Part shown: piece after piece, positions 18,394 to 27,535 of the stretch
How the letters are laid out: each line of letters starts with the position of its first letter
How positions within the stretch are numbered: the first letter of the stretch is position 1
Assembly (NCBI GenBank): GCA_000424365.1
Contig: AUJT01000002.1
Coordinates: 1 to 64,000, forward strand
Direction: 5' to 3'
Length of the DNA stretch: 64,000 nucleotides
Source of the DNA: Lachnospiraceae bacterium NK4A144
GTDB taxonomy: Bacteria > Bacillota > Clostridia > Lachnospirales > Lachnospiraceae
Translations under genes and position numbers: made by a program
The notes under the pieces: model-generated
What the model was told of the DNA's origin: nothing
Databases searched by the model: none
Seen by the model: only the letters and a program-made list of their open reading frames with translations

Positions 18394-19335
18394 TCAAAGT
18401 GCTTCCGCTTCAGGCTTTACATGCACATCCAGCTGATTGAACGGGATCTCAATACCATTCTTATCAAACTCAAGCTTTACATTTTCATTTAAGCGCCAGA
18501 GTGTCGGGAAATACTGTGCTGTGGGCACCCATGCTCTTGCACCGAGGACCACTGCGCTGTCTCCGAGTTCACGTACAAAAATCTGCGGTTCTGCATTCTC
18601 CGCAACATTTTCCTCTGCCTTAAATACAGCTCTTAAAATCTCTTTTGCTTTCAAAAGATCTGAATCATAGCTGATACCAACAGAAAAATCCAGCTGACGT
18701 TTTGCCATCTTCGTCACATTTGTAAGTGAAGTATTAGCAAGTGAGCCATTGGGGATCATTATCGCCCTATTATCTATGGTATTCAGAACCGTATAAAAAA
18801 TCTGGATATCCGCTACAGTTCCTTCGTTTTTATGCGCATCTTCTATGATGTAATCGCCGATCTTAAATGGCTTCATCCAAAGGATGATCAGTCCACCCGC
18901 AAAGTTTGAAAGGCTTCCCTGCAGCGCAAGACCGATAGTAAGACCCGCAGAACCAAGTACTGCTACAATAGACGTCGCATCGATACCAAAGGTCGATGCA
19001 ACCATCATTACCACGATAACGTCCAGTATCATTTTTACAAAGGTCGTGATAAAACTCACGATACCCTTGTCATCAAATGCCTTTGACAGCGATTTACGAA
19101 GGATCTTCGTAGCAAAATTTACAACTCTTGTTCCAATGAACAGGATAACTATGCAAAGAACCACTCTGAAACCAAGGTTCATTGCCTTTGTCGGAAGCCC
19201 TGACAGGAAAGTCTCCCAAACAGTCGGGTTTTTAAGATTTTCCTGCAGGTTATTAAGATCGCTGATCTGAGAGATCGTCTCGGAAAGCTCCTCAGCTCCG
19301 GAAACTGTCAGTGTCAGCAGTGCATTGTTTATCAT
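18394..19335 (-). CDS. Small-conductance mechanosensitive channel, MscS family
   Basis: Encodes 313 residues. Three N-terminal membrane segments end in the pore helix, recognisable from Gly-Leu-Thr-Ile-Gly-Leu-Ala-Leu-Gln-Gly-Ser-Leu-Ser-Asn-Phe-Ala-Gly-Gly (about 132-150). The beta domain (Pro-Phe-Lys-Ile-Gly-Asp-Tyr) and C-terminal mixed domain follow. It opens under membrane tension to release solutes during osmotic downshock. Its ATG directly follows the glgB stop (TAAATG), and the GAGGT site lies inside the end of glgB, so translation is coupled. Pairing with a polymer-making enzyme may reflect a joint osmotic or stationary-phase response, which is speculation. Confidence 0.93.
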   Translation of the reverse strand: MINNALLTLTVSGAEELSETISQISDLNNLQENLKNPTVWETFLSGLPTKAMNLGFRVVLCIVILFIGTRVVNFATKILRKSLSKAFDDKGIVSFITTFVKMILDVIVVMMVASTFGIDATSIVAVLGSAGLTIGLALQGSLSNFAGGLIILWMKPFKIGDYIIEDAHKNEGTVADIQIFYTVLNTIDNRAIMIPNGSLANTSLTNVTKMAKRQLDFSVGISYDSDLLKAKEILRAVFKAEENVAENAEPQIFVRELGDSAVVLGARAWVPTAQYFPTLWRLNENVKLEFDKNGIEIPFNQLDVHVKPEAEAL

Positions 19336-21543
19336 TTAACTTTCTACCTCAAAAATCGAAACTCCGAGCGGCGGAACCTTTACACGGATGGAATTATCTC
19401 TGCCATCCCACTTCAGCTCCTCGCTCTTAAGGATACGGTGATTACGGAAATCAAATCCGCCGTACTTCTCCGCATCAGAATTAAAAATCTCTTTATACTT
19501 GCCTGCAAAAGGCACACCTATGCGATATTCCTTTCTCGGAATATTCTCAAAGTTCACAAGTACGATCAGAGTATCCTCTTTCTTTGAAGTCTTTCTAAGA
19601 TATACGAGGATATTCTCATTTGCAGACACACAGTTTATCCACTCAAAGCCATTTTCCTCATGAGCAAGCTCATGAAGCGCCGGTCTGTCTTTATACAGAT
19701 GGATCAGATCCTTCACGACATTATGAAGTCTCTGATTATCAGTATTCTTTACCAGGTCAAAATTAATGGACTTATTCTCGTCCCACTCTTCCTGATCACC
19801 CATGTCGAGTCCCTGTGAAAGGATCTTCTTTCCGGGATGGGTAAAGAAAAATGCCATGGATGCTCTGAATGCAGACAGTCTGTCATCCCACGCGCCGGGC
19901 AGCCTTCCAAAGAAAGTTCCCTGACCTCTGGTAAATACATCATGTGTCATAGGCAGCATATACTTCTCGGCATAAGCATAAACCATGGAGAAGCAGAGCT
20001 GACCATAGTGATGTGTGCGGATTATCGGGTCATAGTGGATATAATCAAGGAATGAATCTCTCCATCCTTCATTCCACTTATAATCAAATCCAAGGCCCTC
20101 CTCTTCCACAGGATTTGTAACTCCCGGCCAGCCGGAATTATCCTCTGCCACACTGATGACATCAGGGCAGTGTCTGTGAAGCGACTTATTCATCTCACGG
20201 AAGAAATCGATAGCTTCCAGATATTCCTTTCCGCCATAAATATTCGGAGACCACGGTCTGTTCTCACGTCCGTAATCAAGGTAAAGTGCCGCAGCAATTC
20301 CGTCTGCACGGATACCGTCCACGTGATAAACCTCAGCCCAGAAAAGAGCGGAGGACATAAGGAAACTCCTTACCTCAGGCTTTGTAAAGTCAAAGGTTCT
20401 GGTTCCCCATTCAGGATGGAAGCTCCTGTTCGGATCTTCACTTTCGTAAAGGCATGTGCCGTCAAACGATGCCAGACCGTGCTCATCCTCAGGGAAATGT
20501 GAAGGGCACCAGTCAAGAATGACACCGATCTTCTTTTCATGCATGTAATTTACAAACCATGCAAAATCTTCCGGAAGACCGAATCGCTTTGTAAAAGCGT
20601 AATATCCCAAAGTCTGATATCCAAATGTTCCGTCAAACGGATGCTCCATGACTGGCATCAGCTCTACATGGGTGTATCCCATATCAAGCAGATACTTGGC
20701 AAGAGGAGCCGCGATATCACGGCAATTGCGATAGGATCCATCCTCTTTCTTAGGCAGAAATGCACCGAGATTCATTTCGTACACAGCCACAGGGGCATTG
20801 GCATTCTGCCGCTTGCCTCTCTCCTTGATCCAGCTCACGTCATTCCAGGTAAAACCTCCGATACTGCGTACCACCGACGCAGAATCAGGTCTGAGTTCTG
20901 TCTCAAACGCCATAGGATCGGCCTTAAGTGTAACTTCACCGTTTAACGCCTTTATCTCATATTTATAAAGATCTCCATCCTCAACTCCAGGGATAAAGAG
21001 CTCATAAATACCGGATTTATCAAGTTTTTCCATTTCATGGACTCTGCCGTCCCAGTCATTAAAGTCACCTACAACACTTACGCGCATAGCATTCGGTGCC
21101 CATACTGCAAAGTGGATACCTTCAACACCATCGACCATCATTCTGTGAGCACCCATAAACTCCCAGAGATTGTCTGCTATACCACTGGTAAATTGAACTT
21201 CCTGTCTCTCAGTGATTATCCTCGGAAATGAGTACGGATCTTCTACAACTTTTTCTTTTCCATCAGGATAATGTACCTTAAAGATGTAATGGAACGGATA
21301 CTTCTTTTTTAATAAAACCGCAAAGTATCCTGCTTCATCTGCCAGTTCCATAGGAACATCTTTCCTTGCGCGGTCAGCACGTACCGATACGCCGTCAGCC
21401 CCCGGAAAAAAGCAGGCGATAAGCGTATTATTTCCCTCCGGATGACTTCCGAGGAGCTTTTTCGGATGGCTCTCCTCGGAATATGTGATAGCCTCTATCT
21501 CAGCCCAATCCATCAGATCATATAACTTACTGTTCATACTCAT
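19336..21543 (-). CDS. glgB: 1,4-alpha-glucan branching enzyme, divergent GlgB
   Basis: Encodes 735 residues. An N-terminal CBM48-type domain (Val-Trp-Ala-Pro-Asn-Ala, Gly-Asp-Phe-Asn-Asp-Trp-Asp at about 146-163) precedes the GH13 barrel. Candidate catalytic residues are Asp414 (Arg-Ala-Asp-Gly-Ile), Glu467 (Val-Ala-Glu-Asp-Asn-Ser) and Asp535 (Thr-His-Asp-Val-Phe). The family norm is Arg-Val-Asp-Ala-Val, Ala-Glu-Glu-Ser-Thr and Ser-His-Asp-Glu-Val-Val, so all three residues are kept but the surrounding motifs differ, most in the last. It would make alpha-1,6 branches in glycogen. No other glycogen gene is nearby. It follows a DUF1015 gene by 50 bp and runs directly into mscS. Confidence 0.85.
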   Translation of the reverse strand: MSMNSKLYDLMDWAEIEAITYSEESHPKKLLGSHPEGNNTLIACFFPGADGVSVRADRARKDVPMELADEAGYFAVLLKKKYPFHYIFKVHYPDGKEKVVEDPYSFPRIITERQEVQFTSGIADNLWEFMGAHRMMVDGVEGIHFAVWAPNAMRVSVVGDFNDWDGRVHEMEKLDKSGIYELFIPGVEDGDLYKYEIKALNGEVTLKADPMAFETELRPDSASVVRSIGGFTWNDVSWIKERGKRQNANAPVAVYEMNLGAFLPKKEDGSYRNCRDIAAPLAKYLLDMGYTHVELMPVMEHPFDGTFGYQTLGYYAFTKRFGLPEDFAWFVNYMHEKKIGVILDWCPSHFPEDEHGLASFDGTCLYESEDPNRSFHPEWGTRTFDFTKPEVRSFLMSSALFWAEVYHVDGIRADGIAAALYLDYGRENRPWSPNIYGGKEYLEAIDFFREMNKSLHRHCPDVISVAEDNSGWPGVTNPVEEEGLGFDYKWNEGWRDSFLDYIHYDPIIRTHHYGQLCFSMVYAYAEKYMLPMTHDVFTRGQGTFFGRLPGAWDDRLSAFRASMAFFFTHPGKKILSQGLDMGDQEEWDENKSINFDLVKNTDNQRLHNVVKDLIHLYKDRPALHELAHEENGFEWINCVSANENILVYLRKTSKKEDTLIVLVNFENIPRKEYRIGVPFAGKYKEIFNSDAEKYGGFDFRNHRILKSEELKWDGRDNSIRVKVPPLGVSIFEVES

Positions 21544-21593
21544 TTAACTGTCCCTCATTACTTTTATTACTATATTTTTACTCTTCCACCTGT

Positions 21594-22832
21594 TCAAAAC
21601 CGATGTATGAACAATCCACTGCGAAGTTTTGGTTCAAACCATGTTGATTTCGGCGGCATCAGTCTCCCTGCATCCGCAACGGAGAAAAGCTCACTGATGT
21701 CAGTTGGATAAAGCGCAAACGCAGCTGCATACTGTCTGGAATTGACTTTTTTCTCAAGTGCTCCAAGTCCATGAATACCGCCGACAAAGTCTATCCTGGA
21801 ATCCGTCCTCGGATCTTCGATATTCAGGATCGGTGCCAGAAGCTCATTCTGGAGAATAGAAACATCCAGTCCTTCTACCGGATCATCCATGATAACCTCC
21901 GGACGCACCGTGAGATGGTACCAATTGCCGCTCATATACATGCCGAAATGATGCTTTTCAAGCGGACGATACTTTTCGCGGCCAACTTTTTCTACCACAA
22001 ACTTCTTTCTCACACGGTCAAGGAAACGATCTTCGGAAAGTCCGTTAAGATCCTTTACTACTCTGTTGTAATCAAGGATCTTCAGCTCATCCTCAGGGAA
22101 AAGCACTGACAGGAAGTAATTATATTCTTCCTCACCGGTATTGTTCAGATTTTGCTCTCTGCGCATCTGCCCTACCTTTACAGCAGACGCACAGCGATGA
22201 TGTCCGTCGCAGATGTAGATCGCATCTATCCCCTGAAAAGCCTCACGGATCCTACGGATATTACGTTCCTGATCAATAAGCCATACTCTGTGCCCCACAC
22301 CATCATGACTCTTGAAATCATATACCGGTGTCTGCTGCTTTATCTGCTGCACGATCTCACGTATCACATCATTGGACCTGTATCCTAAAAATATAGGACC
22401 GGTCTGAGCTGAACACGCATCCACATGATGAATACGGTCGATCTCCTTATCTTCTCTGGTGTTTTCATGCTTCTTTATCACGCCTGTCTCATAATCTGCA
22501 ACGGACGAGCATGCCACGATACCTGTCTGGACTCTCTTATCCATCGTAAGCTCATAAATGTAATACATCGGCTTATCGTCTGTCACAAATGATCCATTTG
22601 CGATCATCTCGTTCAAGAGCTCTCCTGCCTTTGTATATACACGCGGATCATAAGTATCTACGCTTGGCGGAAAATTCGTTTCTGCTCTGTCAATACGCAA
22701 AAAAGACAGAGGCGATTTTTTTATCTCTGCTTCTGCCTCCTGTCTCGTATATACATCATATGGTAAAGCCGCGATATCCTGTGCGAGATCCTCTCTGGGA
22801 CGCACAGCGCAAAACGGTCTGATATCTGCCAT
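21594..22832 (-). CDS. DUF1015 family protein
   Basis: Encodes 412 residues and opens with the family signature Ile-Arg-Pro-Phe-x-Ala-Val-Arg-Pro and Leu-Pro-Tyr-Asp-Val. The conserved Cys-Asp-Gly-His-His-Arg motif (about 209-214) is present. DUF1015 proteins share a ParB/sulfiredoxin-like fold with SerK-type free serine kinases, so nucleotide-dependent phosphotransfer is possible, but no member of this branch is known to me to have a proven reaction. It is the first gene of a leftward unit with glgB and mscS. Confidence 0.85.
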   Translation of the reverse strand: MADIRPFCAVRPREDLAQDIAALPYDVYTRQEAEAEIKKSPLSFLRIDRAETNFPPSVDTYDPRVYTKAGELLNEMIANGSFVTDDKPMYYIYELTMDKRVQTGIVACSSVADYETGVIKKHENTREDKEIDRIHHVDACSAQTGPIFLGYRSNDVIREIVQQIKQQTPVYDFKSHDGVGHRVWLIDQERNIRRIREAFQGIDAIYICDGHHRCASAVKVGQMRREQNLNNTGEEEYNYFLSVLFPEDELKILDYNRVVKDLNGLSEDRFLDRVRKKFVVEKVGREKYRPLEKHHFGMYMSGNWYHLTVRPEVIMDDPVEGLDVSILQNELLAPILNIEDPRTDSRIDFVGGIHGLGALEKKVNSRQYAAAFALYPTDISELFSVADAGRLMPPKSTWFEPKLRSGLFIHRF

Positions 22833-22858
22833 TTTCCTATCTCCTCAATCAATCAAAA

Positions 22859-22887
22859 GATGTAAGGATCAAAAGTCCTTTTTCATC
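22859..22887. repeat. Small degenerate copy of the dispersed palindromic element
   Basis: GATGTAAGGATCAAAAG followed by TCCTTTTTCATC resembles the 39-bp element at 56977-57015 and the first hairpin of the long element at 32218 (GATGTAAGGGTCAAAAG). It is able to form a short hairpin. It lies just upstream of the DUF1015 gene start. Confidence 0.45.
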
Positions 22888-22964
22888 AAATCCCTGTATA
22901 AATAATCATACAATAGTATAAATCAAATCGTAGGTAGGGTCAACGAAACGTATCGTCATTACCC

Positions 22965-22997
22965 ACAAAAAATTCCGGATCATTTCTGACCCGGAAT
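22965..22997 (-). terminator. Terminator after the 43-residue small ORF
   Basis: On the minus strand ATTCCGG (22991-22997) and CCGGAAT (22972-22978) form a perfect stem followed by T6. It lies about 50 bases after the stop at 23048 and has no other nearby leftward gene to serve. Confidence 0.85.
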
Positions 22998-23047
22998 CCT
23001 TGATCGTTTATCAAAATATGAATGGTTGCAGAAATTCCATGCACTGT

Positions 23048-23179
23048 TCACGCAGCGCAATAGTAACGAAGAGTCCAGCCGTGTTCTCCGGCATGACGAG
23101 TGAGATACGCTCTCTTCGGAGAAACGGCCTTTGCAAAAAGTATAGCTGCATAAGCTGTTTCAAAGTTTCTGACTATCAT
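23048..23179 (-). CDS. Possible 43-residue small protein
   Basis: A short frame with ATG at 23179 and TGA at 23048, preceded by AAAGGAAG 3-4 bases upstream and followed by a clear intrinsic terminator. The product has a hydrophobic helix-like start (Glu-Thr-Ala-Tyr-Ala-Ala-Ile-Leu-Phe-Ala-Lys-Ala) and a basic, aromatic end (Arg-His-Ala-Gly-Glu-His-Gly-Trp, then Arg-Tyr-Tyr-Cys-Ala-Ala). I do not recognise it. A good ribosome binding site plus a terminator makes a real gene plausible. The alternative is a small RNA that only looks coding. It is the only gene candidate in the 22833-23893 gap. Confidence 0.45.
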   Translation of the reverse strand: MIVRNFETAYAAILFAKAVSPKRAYLTRHAGEHGWTLRYYCAA

Positions 23180-23484
23180 ATCTTCCTTTCTGACCCGGGA
23201 ACTGATCCCTCAGGCACGTTTGACACGACTACATGATCCACCATAAACAGTAAATCCCGTATTCAACAAATATTTCGGTTTTTTCCTGTTTAAGATTAAT
23301 TGACATTCTATATAAAATATATTGTTTTTATGCGGATACTCGATGAATAATCGGTGAACTTTTTGCACAGAGAGACGTGAGAAATGCCGTAAATACGCGT
23401 TTTTTTATTATTCATCCTATATAACCAAATGTACTTTTAAGAACGCATTTCACACATTTTCACAAAACGAACGTTATAATCGAA

Positions 23485-23522
23485 AAGACCGTTGTTGGAA
23501 CCCCCATTCCAACAACGGTCTT
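23485..23522. terminator. Orphan 16-bp hairpin with terminator character
   Basis: AAGACCGTTGTTGGAA (23485-23500) pairs perfectly with TTCCAACAACGGTCTT (23507-23522) around a 6-base loop. T-rich sequence follows on the minus strand (TTTTCG). No annotated gene ends here, so it may close an unrecognised small RNA or be a free-standing palindrome. The remainder of 23180-23893 shows no convincing ORF. It contains A/T-rich sequence and the leader of the next gene. Confidence 0.55.
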
Positions 23523-23893
23523 ATCTCATACATGGTAGAATTTTATATTCAATATACACCCCTCAGTGAATATTGCCCGTGGAGACGTCGCGTCTCGCCG
23601 ATGTATACAGAATACCAATGTTTTGTATATAATTCAATATGTGCTTCTAAGTGTGCCACCTAACAATAATGATAGTATTTATGCGGCTTTAAGCAACTTT
23701 CTCCCTTACTTAAACGTTTTCTTTTTTTTTGACATTCCCATACTTTCGGCAACGTACAAAAAAAATGTATAATGCGTCGACACAGTGTTTATTTTTTCAG
23801 TTCACATCATCAAAAAAACTTTTATATGTTTACAGTATTCAAGAATGACGATAAGCTAAACATATACATGACCTATTTTGAAAGGAGTACCTC

Positions 23894-25378
23894 ATGTCAA
23901 TCCTCGGAGATAAGCTCAATCAATATATAAAAGCCAGCGGCTACACTGTTTACAAACTTTCTCAGATATCAGGCGTAAACAGGACAACGATCGTGCGTAT
24001 GCTGAACGCAAATCGTCTCCCTGAGCGTAAAAACATGGAAAACCTTATTCCCTTCTTAAAGCTCACCCCTGATGAGAAAAAAGAGCTGTGGAACACCTAC
24101 GAAATGATGAGCTGCGGCGAGGACATTTTTTATCAGCGCCAATATGTGCTCAGCATGATGCTCGCCATTTTTAATCCACCGGAGAGAAAGCACATATCTG
24201 CTTTTCGCGCTGCAAAGGTTGATACAGGCGAAGGCTTTGATCCTATAGAAACCCCATGTATACTGACCGGAAAGTACGAAGTAGCACACGCAATGTCTCT
24301 CGTGATCTTAAGTGAGGAAGCGAAAGATATACTGGTTTTTGCACCTTTTAGAAATGACTTTCTCTCTGAGTTTTTCGGCCATTTCAGCCGCAATATATCC
24401 CAGGAAGTACACATCAGACACTTTATGCACTTCATAAAAAAGCCCAGAGACATCACTCAGGTAAACTATAACCTATCTGTGCTCTCACATGTGCTCCCCC
24501 TCACTCTGGCAGATGACATAGACTACCATGCACACTATTCATACATAAATAATACTGTGGATGCAGAAAATGATATCATGTTTCCGCACTTCATCATCAT
24601 TGGCAATATGCTGGTAGAGCTGTCCTTTGATTTTTTCAGTGCACGCTTTACCTCAGATCCTGAGATCGTGCAGCATTACCGCTCTACCTTTGACAAACTG
24701 ATGCTCCAGTCCAGCCCTCTTGTCCGCACAAGAGATTCCTTCTCAGAAATGATCGAGGACTTTACACTGGCTGATTCTATTAAAAGCGGAACCTATGTAA
24801 TCTCTCCTCAGCCGCGGATGATGAAGATTTTCGATAAAACCATCCTGTCGCACATACTCAGGACTGATAAAAATGAGCAAAGCTACTTTACTCAGATCTT
24901 TCAGAACCATATGTCAATGCTTACAAATGTAAAAAATAAAGTATGCTTCTTTCCTATATCCGGCCTCGAAGAACTGGTTTATGAGGGCAGGATCGCCGAG
25001 ATGCCGGAACAATATGCGCGACCTTTCTCTCTTGCCGACAGGCTTATAATTTTAGAAAGACTGCGTGTGGAATGTATGAAAGAGCAATGCAAGGTCCGCA
25101 TCATGAACCCGGTTAATTTTCCCATGCGTACCAAAATATCAATCCAGGCAACATCAGAACGTCGTATCCTGCTCGCAGCTGCCAACCGCGAAAAAAATAT
25201 CTTCCGCTATCTGGAGATAGACGAACCAACACTTACAGAATCTCTTGTGGATTTTCTGGAATACATGGGTACAGATCCTCAGATTTATTCTGATTATATC
25301 TATTCACGAGAAAAAACTCTGGATACCATCGACTTTTATCTGGGGAAACTCGAAGAAATGATTAAGGCTGAAGAGTAA
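23894..25378 (+). CDS. Large XRE-type helix-turn-helix protein, role unknown
   Basis: Encodes 494 residues. AAAGGAG lies 7-8 bases before the ATG. Residues about 1-65 form a Cro/CI-type helix-turn-helix (Gly-Tyr-Thr-Val-Tyr-Lys-Leu-Ser-Gln-Ile-Ser-Gly-Val-Asn-Arg-Thr-Thr-Ile). The remaining 430 residues are one or more unrecognised, probably alpha/beta, domains without membrane segments. The size suggests a sensing transcription factor rather than a phage repressor. No partner gene is adjacent; a leftward pckA unit converges on it. Confidence 0.7.
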   Translation: MSILGDKLNQYIKASGYTVYKLSQISGVNRTTIVRMLNANRLPERKNMENLIPFLKLTPDEKKELWNTYEMMSCGEDIFYQRQYVLSMMLAIFNPPERKHISAFRAAKVDTGEGFDPIETPCILTGKYEVAHAMSLVILSEEAKDILVFAPFRNDFLSEFFGHFSRNISQEVHIRHFMHFIKKPRDITQVNYNLSVLSHVLPLTLADDIDYHAHYSYINNTVDAENDIMFPHFIIIGNMLVELSFDFFSARFTSDPEIVQHYRSTFDKLMLQSSPLVRTRDSFSEMIEDFTLADSIKSGTYVISPQPRMMKIFDKTILSHILRTDKNEQSYFTQIFQNHMSMLTNVKNKVCFFPISGLEELVYEGRIAEMPEQYARPFSLADRLIILERLRVECMKEQCKVRIMNPVNFPMRTKISIQATSERRILLAAANREKNIFRYLEIDEPTLTESLVDFLEYMGTDPQIYSDYIYSREKTLDTIDFYLGKLEEMIKAEE

Positions 25379-25442
25379 ACGTACTTTTCCTATCCGCACA
25401 TCACAGCGCATGTAATAAGTAATTCCATCGGAATTTCTTATA

Positions 25443-25535
25443 AAACAAGTTACGCTAGGCTCGATAAGACCTCGCCAAGCGAACTTGCATAGCACGCACT
25501 AAGCTCGAAAATACCTCGCTAAGTGCTCCGCATAA
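25443..25535. repeat. Dispersed repeat, family 2, longer copy
   Basis: This stretch starts AACAAGTTACGCTAGGCTCG and ends CTAAGTGCTCCGCATAA. A shorter copy at 34073-34112 has the same start and end with the middle deleted. It lies in the convergent gap between the XRE gene and pckA. It contains no ORF. Confidence 0.6.
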
Positions 25536-25540
25536 CGCAA

Positions 25541-25571
25541 AAGGGATATCACCCAAAAAGTGATATCCCTT
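25541..25571 (-). terminator. Terminator of pckA
   Basis: AAGGGATATCAC / GTGATATCCCTT is a perfect 12-bp stem with a 7-base loop, followed by TTTTGCG on the minus strand. Confidence 0.85.
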
Positions 25572-25610
25572 AAACATTACACTAGATTTTAAATGTGATC
25601 ATCTGTCAGA

Positions 25611-27224
25611 TCAAAGCTTCGGACCTGCAGCTACGAGTGCCTTACCAGCCTCGTTGCCCTCATACTTAGCGAAGTTCTTGATGAATCTGCCAGCAAGATC
25701 CTTTGCCTTTGTCTCCCACTCGGAAGCATCAGCATATGTATCACGAGGATCAAGGATCTTAGGATCAACTCCAGGAAGCTCTGTCGGAACCTCAAAGTCG
25801 AACATCGGGATCTTCTTTGTAGGTGCCTTCTTGATGTCACCGCTAAGGATAGCATCGATGATTCCACGAGTATCCTTAATTGTGATTCTCTTACCTGTGC
25901 CGTTCCAACCTGTGTTTACAAGGTAAGCCTTTGCACCGGACTTCTCCATCTTCTTAACGAGCTCCTCAGCGTACTTTGTAGGATGAAGCTCAAGGAATGC
26001 CTGACCGAAGCAAGCTGAGAATGTAGGAGTAGGCTCAGTGATGCCGCGCTCTGTACCAGCAAGCTTTGCTGTGAATCCGGACAGGAAGTAGTACTTTGTC
26101 TGCTCAGGTGTCAGGATAGATACCGGAGGAAGTACTCCGAATGCATCTGCTGACAGGAAGATAACGTTCTGAGCGTCAGGACCTGCAGAAACAGGGTTAA
26201 CCTTCTGAACGATGTTCTCGATGTGATCGATAGGATAAGATACACGAGTATTCTCTGTTACGCTCTTATCATCGAAATCGATCTTTCCGTCATCAGCAAC
26301 TGTTACGTTCTCAAGAAGAGCATTTCTCTTGATAGCGTTAAAGATATCAGGCTCAGACTCCTTATCAAGACCGATAACCTTTGCGTAGCATCCACCCTCG
26401 AAGTTGAATACGCCGTTGTCATCCCAGCCGTGCTCGTCATCACCGATGAGAAGTCTCTTCGGATCTGTGGAAAGAGTTGTCTTACCTGTTCCGGAAAGTC
26501 CGAAGAAGATAGCTGTGTTCTTTCCGTCCATATCTGTGTTAGCGGAGCAGTGCATGGAAGCGATGCCCTTAAGAGGCAGATAGTAGTTCATCATTGAGAA
26601 CATACCCTTCTTCATCTCTCCGCCGTACCATGTATTGATGATAACCTGCTCACGGCTTGTGATGTTGAATACTACTGCTGTCTCAGAGTTAAGGCCAAGC
26701 TCCTTGTAGTTCTCTACCTTTGCCTTTGATGCGTTGTAAACAACGAAATCAGGCTCGAAGTTCTCTTCTTCCTCAGCGGTAGGCTTGATGAACATGTTCT
26801 TGATGAAGTGAGCCTGCCAAGCAACCTCTACGATGAAACGAACTGCCATACGTGTATCTTTATTTGCACCGCAGAAAGCATCTACTACGAAAAGTCTCTT
26901 ATTGGAGAGCTCTTCCTGGGCGATCTTCTTTACTGCTTCCCATGCTTCCTTTGTAGCAGGGTGGTTATCGTTCTTATACTCGTCAGATGTCCACCATACA
27001 GTATCCTTGGAGTTCTCATCCATAACAATGAACTTATCCTTAGGAGATCTTCCTGTATAGATACCTGTCATAACGTTTACAGCGCCAAGCTCTGTTTCCT
27101 TACCTACTTCAAATCCCTCAAGACCAGCCTTGGTCTCTTCTTCGAAAAGCATCTCGTAAGAAGGATTGTAAACGATCTCAGTTGTTCCGTTGATACCATA
27201 CTTCGTTAAATCAATTTTTGCCAT
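25611..27224 (-). CDS. pckA: Phosphoenolpyruvate carboxykinase (ATP)
   Basis: Encodes 537 residues from the ATG at 27224, chosen because AAAGAGG lies 8-9 bases upstream. An in-frame ATG at 27281 falls inside a leader hairpin. The enzyme interconverts oxaloacetate and PEP with ATP/ADP. In fermentative gut and rumen anaerobes it often runs towards oxaloacetate, fixing CO2. The P-loop Gly-Leu-Ser-Gly-Thr-Gly-Lys-Thr-Thr lies at about 223-231 in this numbering, preceded by the Cys-Ser-Ala-Asn region. Arg-Ser-Pro-Lys-Asp-Lys-Phe near residue 60 binds the substrate. The length matches the ATP-type family. It is a single-gene unit with its own terminator. Confidence 0.96.
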   Translation of the reverse strand: MAKIDLTKYGINGTTEIVYNPSYEMLFEEETKAGLEGFEVGKETELGAVNVMTGIYTGRSPKDKFIVMDENSKDTVWWTSDEYKNDNHPATKEAWEAVKKIAQEELSNKRLFVVDAFCGANKDTRMAVRFIVEVAWQAHFIKNMFIKPTAEEEENFEPDFVVYNASKAKVENYKELGLNSETAVVFNITSREQVIINTWYGGEMKKGMFSMMNYYLPLKGIASMHCSANTDMDGKNTAIFFGLSGTGKTTLSTDPKRLLIGDDEHGWDDNGVFNFEGGCYAKVIGLDKESEPDIFNAIKRNALLENVTVADDGKIDFDDKSVTENTRVSYPIDHIENIVQKVNPVSAGPDAQNVIFLSADAFGVLPPVSILTPEQTKYYFLSGFTAKLAGTERGITEPTPTFSACFGQAFLELHPTKYAEELVKKMEKSGAKAYLVNTGWNGTGKRITIKDTRGIIDAILSGDIKKAPTKKIPMFDFEVPTELPGVDPKILDPRDTYADASEWETKAKDLAGRFIKNFAKYEGNEAGKALVAAGPKL

Positions 27225-27261
27225 AATGTCAACCTCTTTTTTTGATTGATTTTTGATTACG

Positions 27262-27330
27262 GAGAAATCTGAATGGTGCATGGATTTCTCAAAGAACCTA
27301 GTTATCTGCTAATAACCAAAGTTTATTATA
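27262..27330 (-). promoter_or_regulatory. Promoter and structured leader of pckA
   Basis: A -10 TATAAT (27325-27330 on the minus strand) lacks a good -35 at 17 bases; the closest is TTGATG at 19. The roughly 95-base leader contains a perfect hairpin GAGAAATC (27283-27290) / GATTTCTC (27262-27269) and a smaller GTTAT / ATAAC stem just after the start. No known riboswitch is recognised. Post-transcriptional control is possible. Confidence 0.4.
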
Positions 27331-27485
27331 CATGATTGCCAAGCAAAATCATCAAAAATTTAATAAATTACGTAAAAAAATACATAAACGCAGGATAACG
27401 CCCCCTAAATGTATTTATTGTATACAGTAATACACAGAACAAAGAATCTGCTTTTGTCGGATTCTCCGCACAATCGCGGTAGAAA

Positions 27486-27516
27486 AAGGGCTCTTCCTAA
27501 TGAAGGAAAAGCCCTT
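27486..27516 (-). terminator. Terminator of the C1 peptidase gene
   Basis: AAGGGCT / AGCCCTT with further pairing (TTCCT / AGGAA) around a short loop lies 20 bases past the stop, followed by a T-run on the minus strand. Confidence 0.85.
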
Positions 27517-27535
27517 AAGTCAAAACTATATTACA

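Noticed and set aside
23709-23721. LacI-type operator upstream of the XRE-like gene (CTTAAACGTTTTC)
   Set aside because: It matches only the left half and spacer of the operators at 9.3-9.6 kb; the right arm is absent, so chance in A/T-rich DNA is likely.
27225-27281. Longer N-terminus for PEP carboxykinase
   Set aside because: The added residues are unlike the family, the ATG lies in a leader hairpin, and AAAGAGG fits the ATG at 27224.
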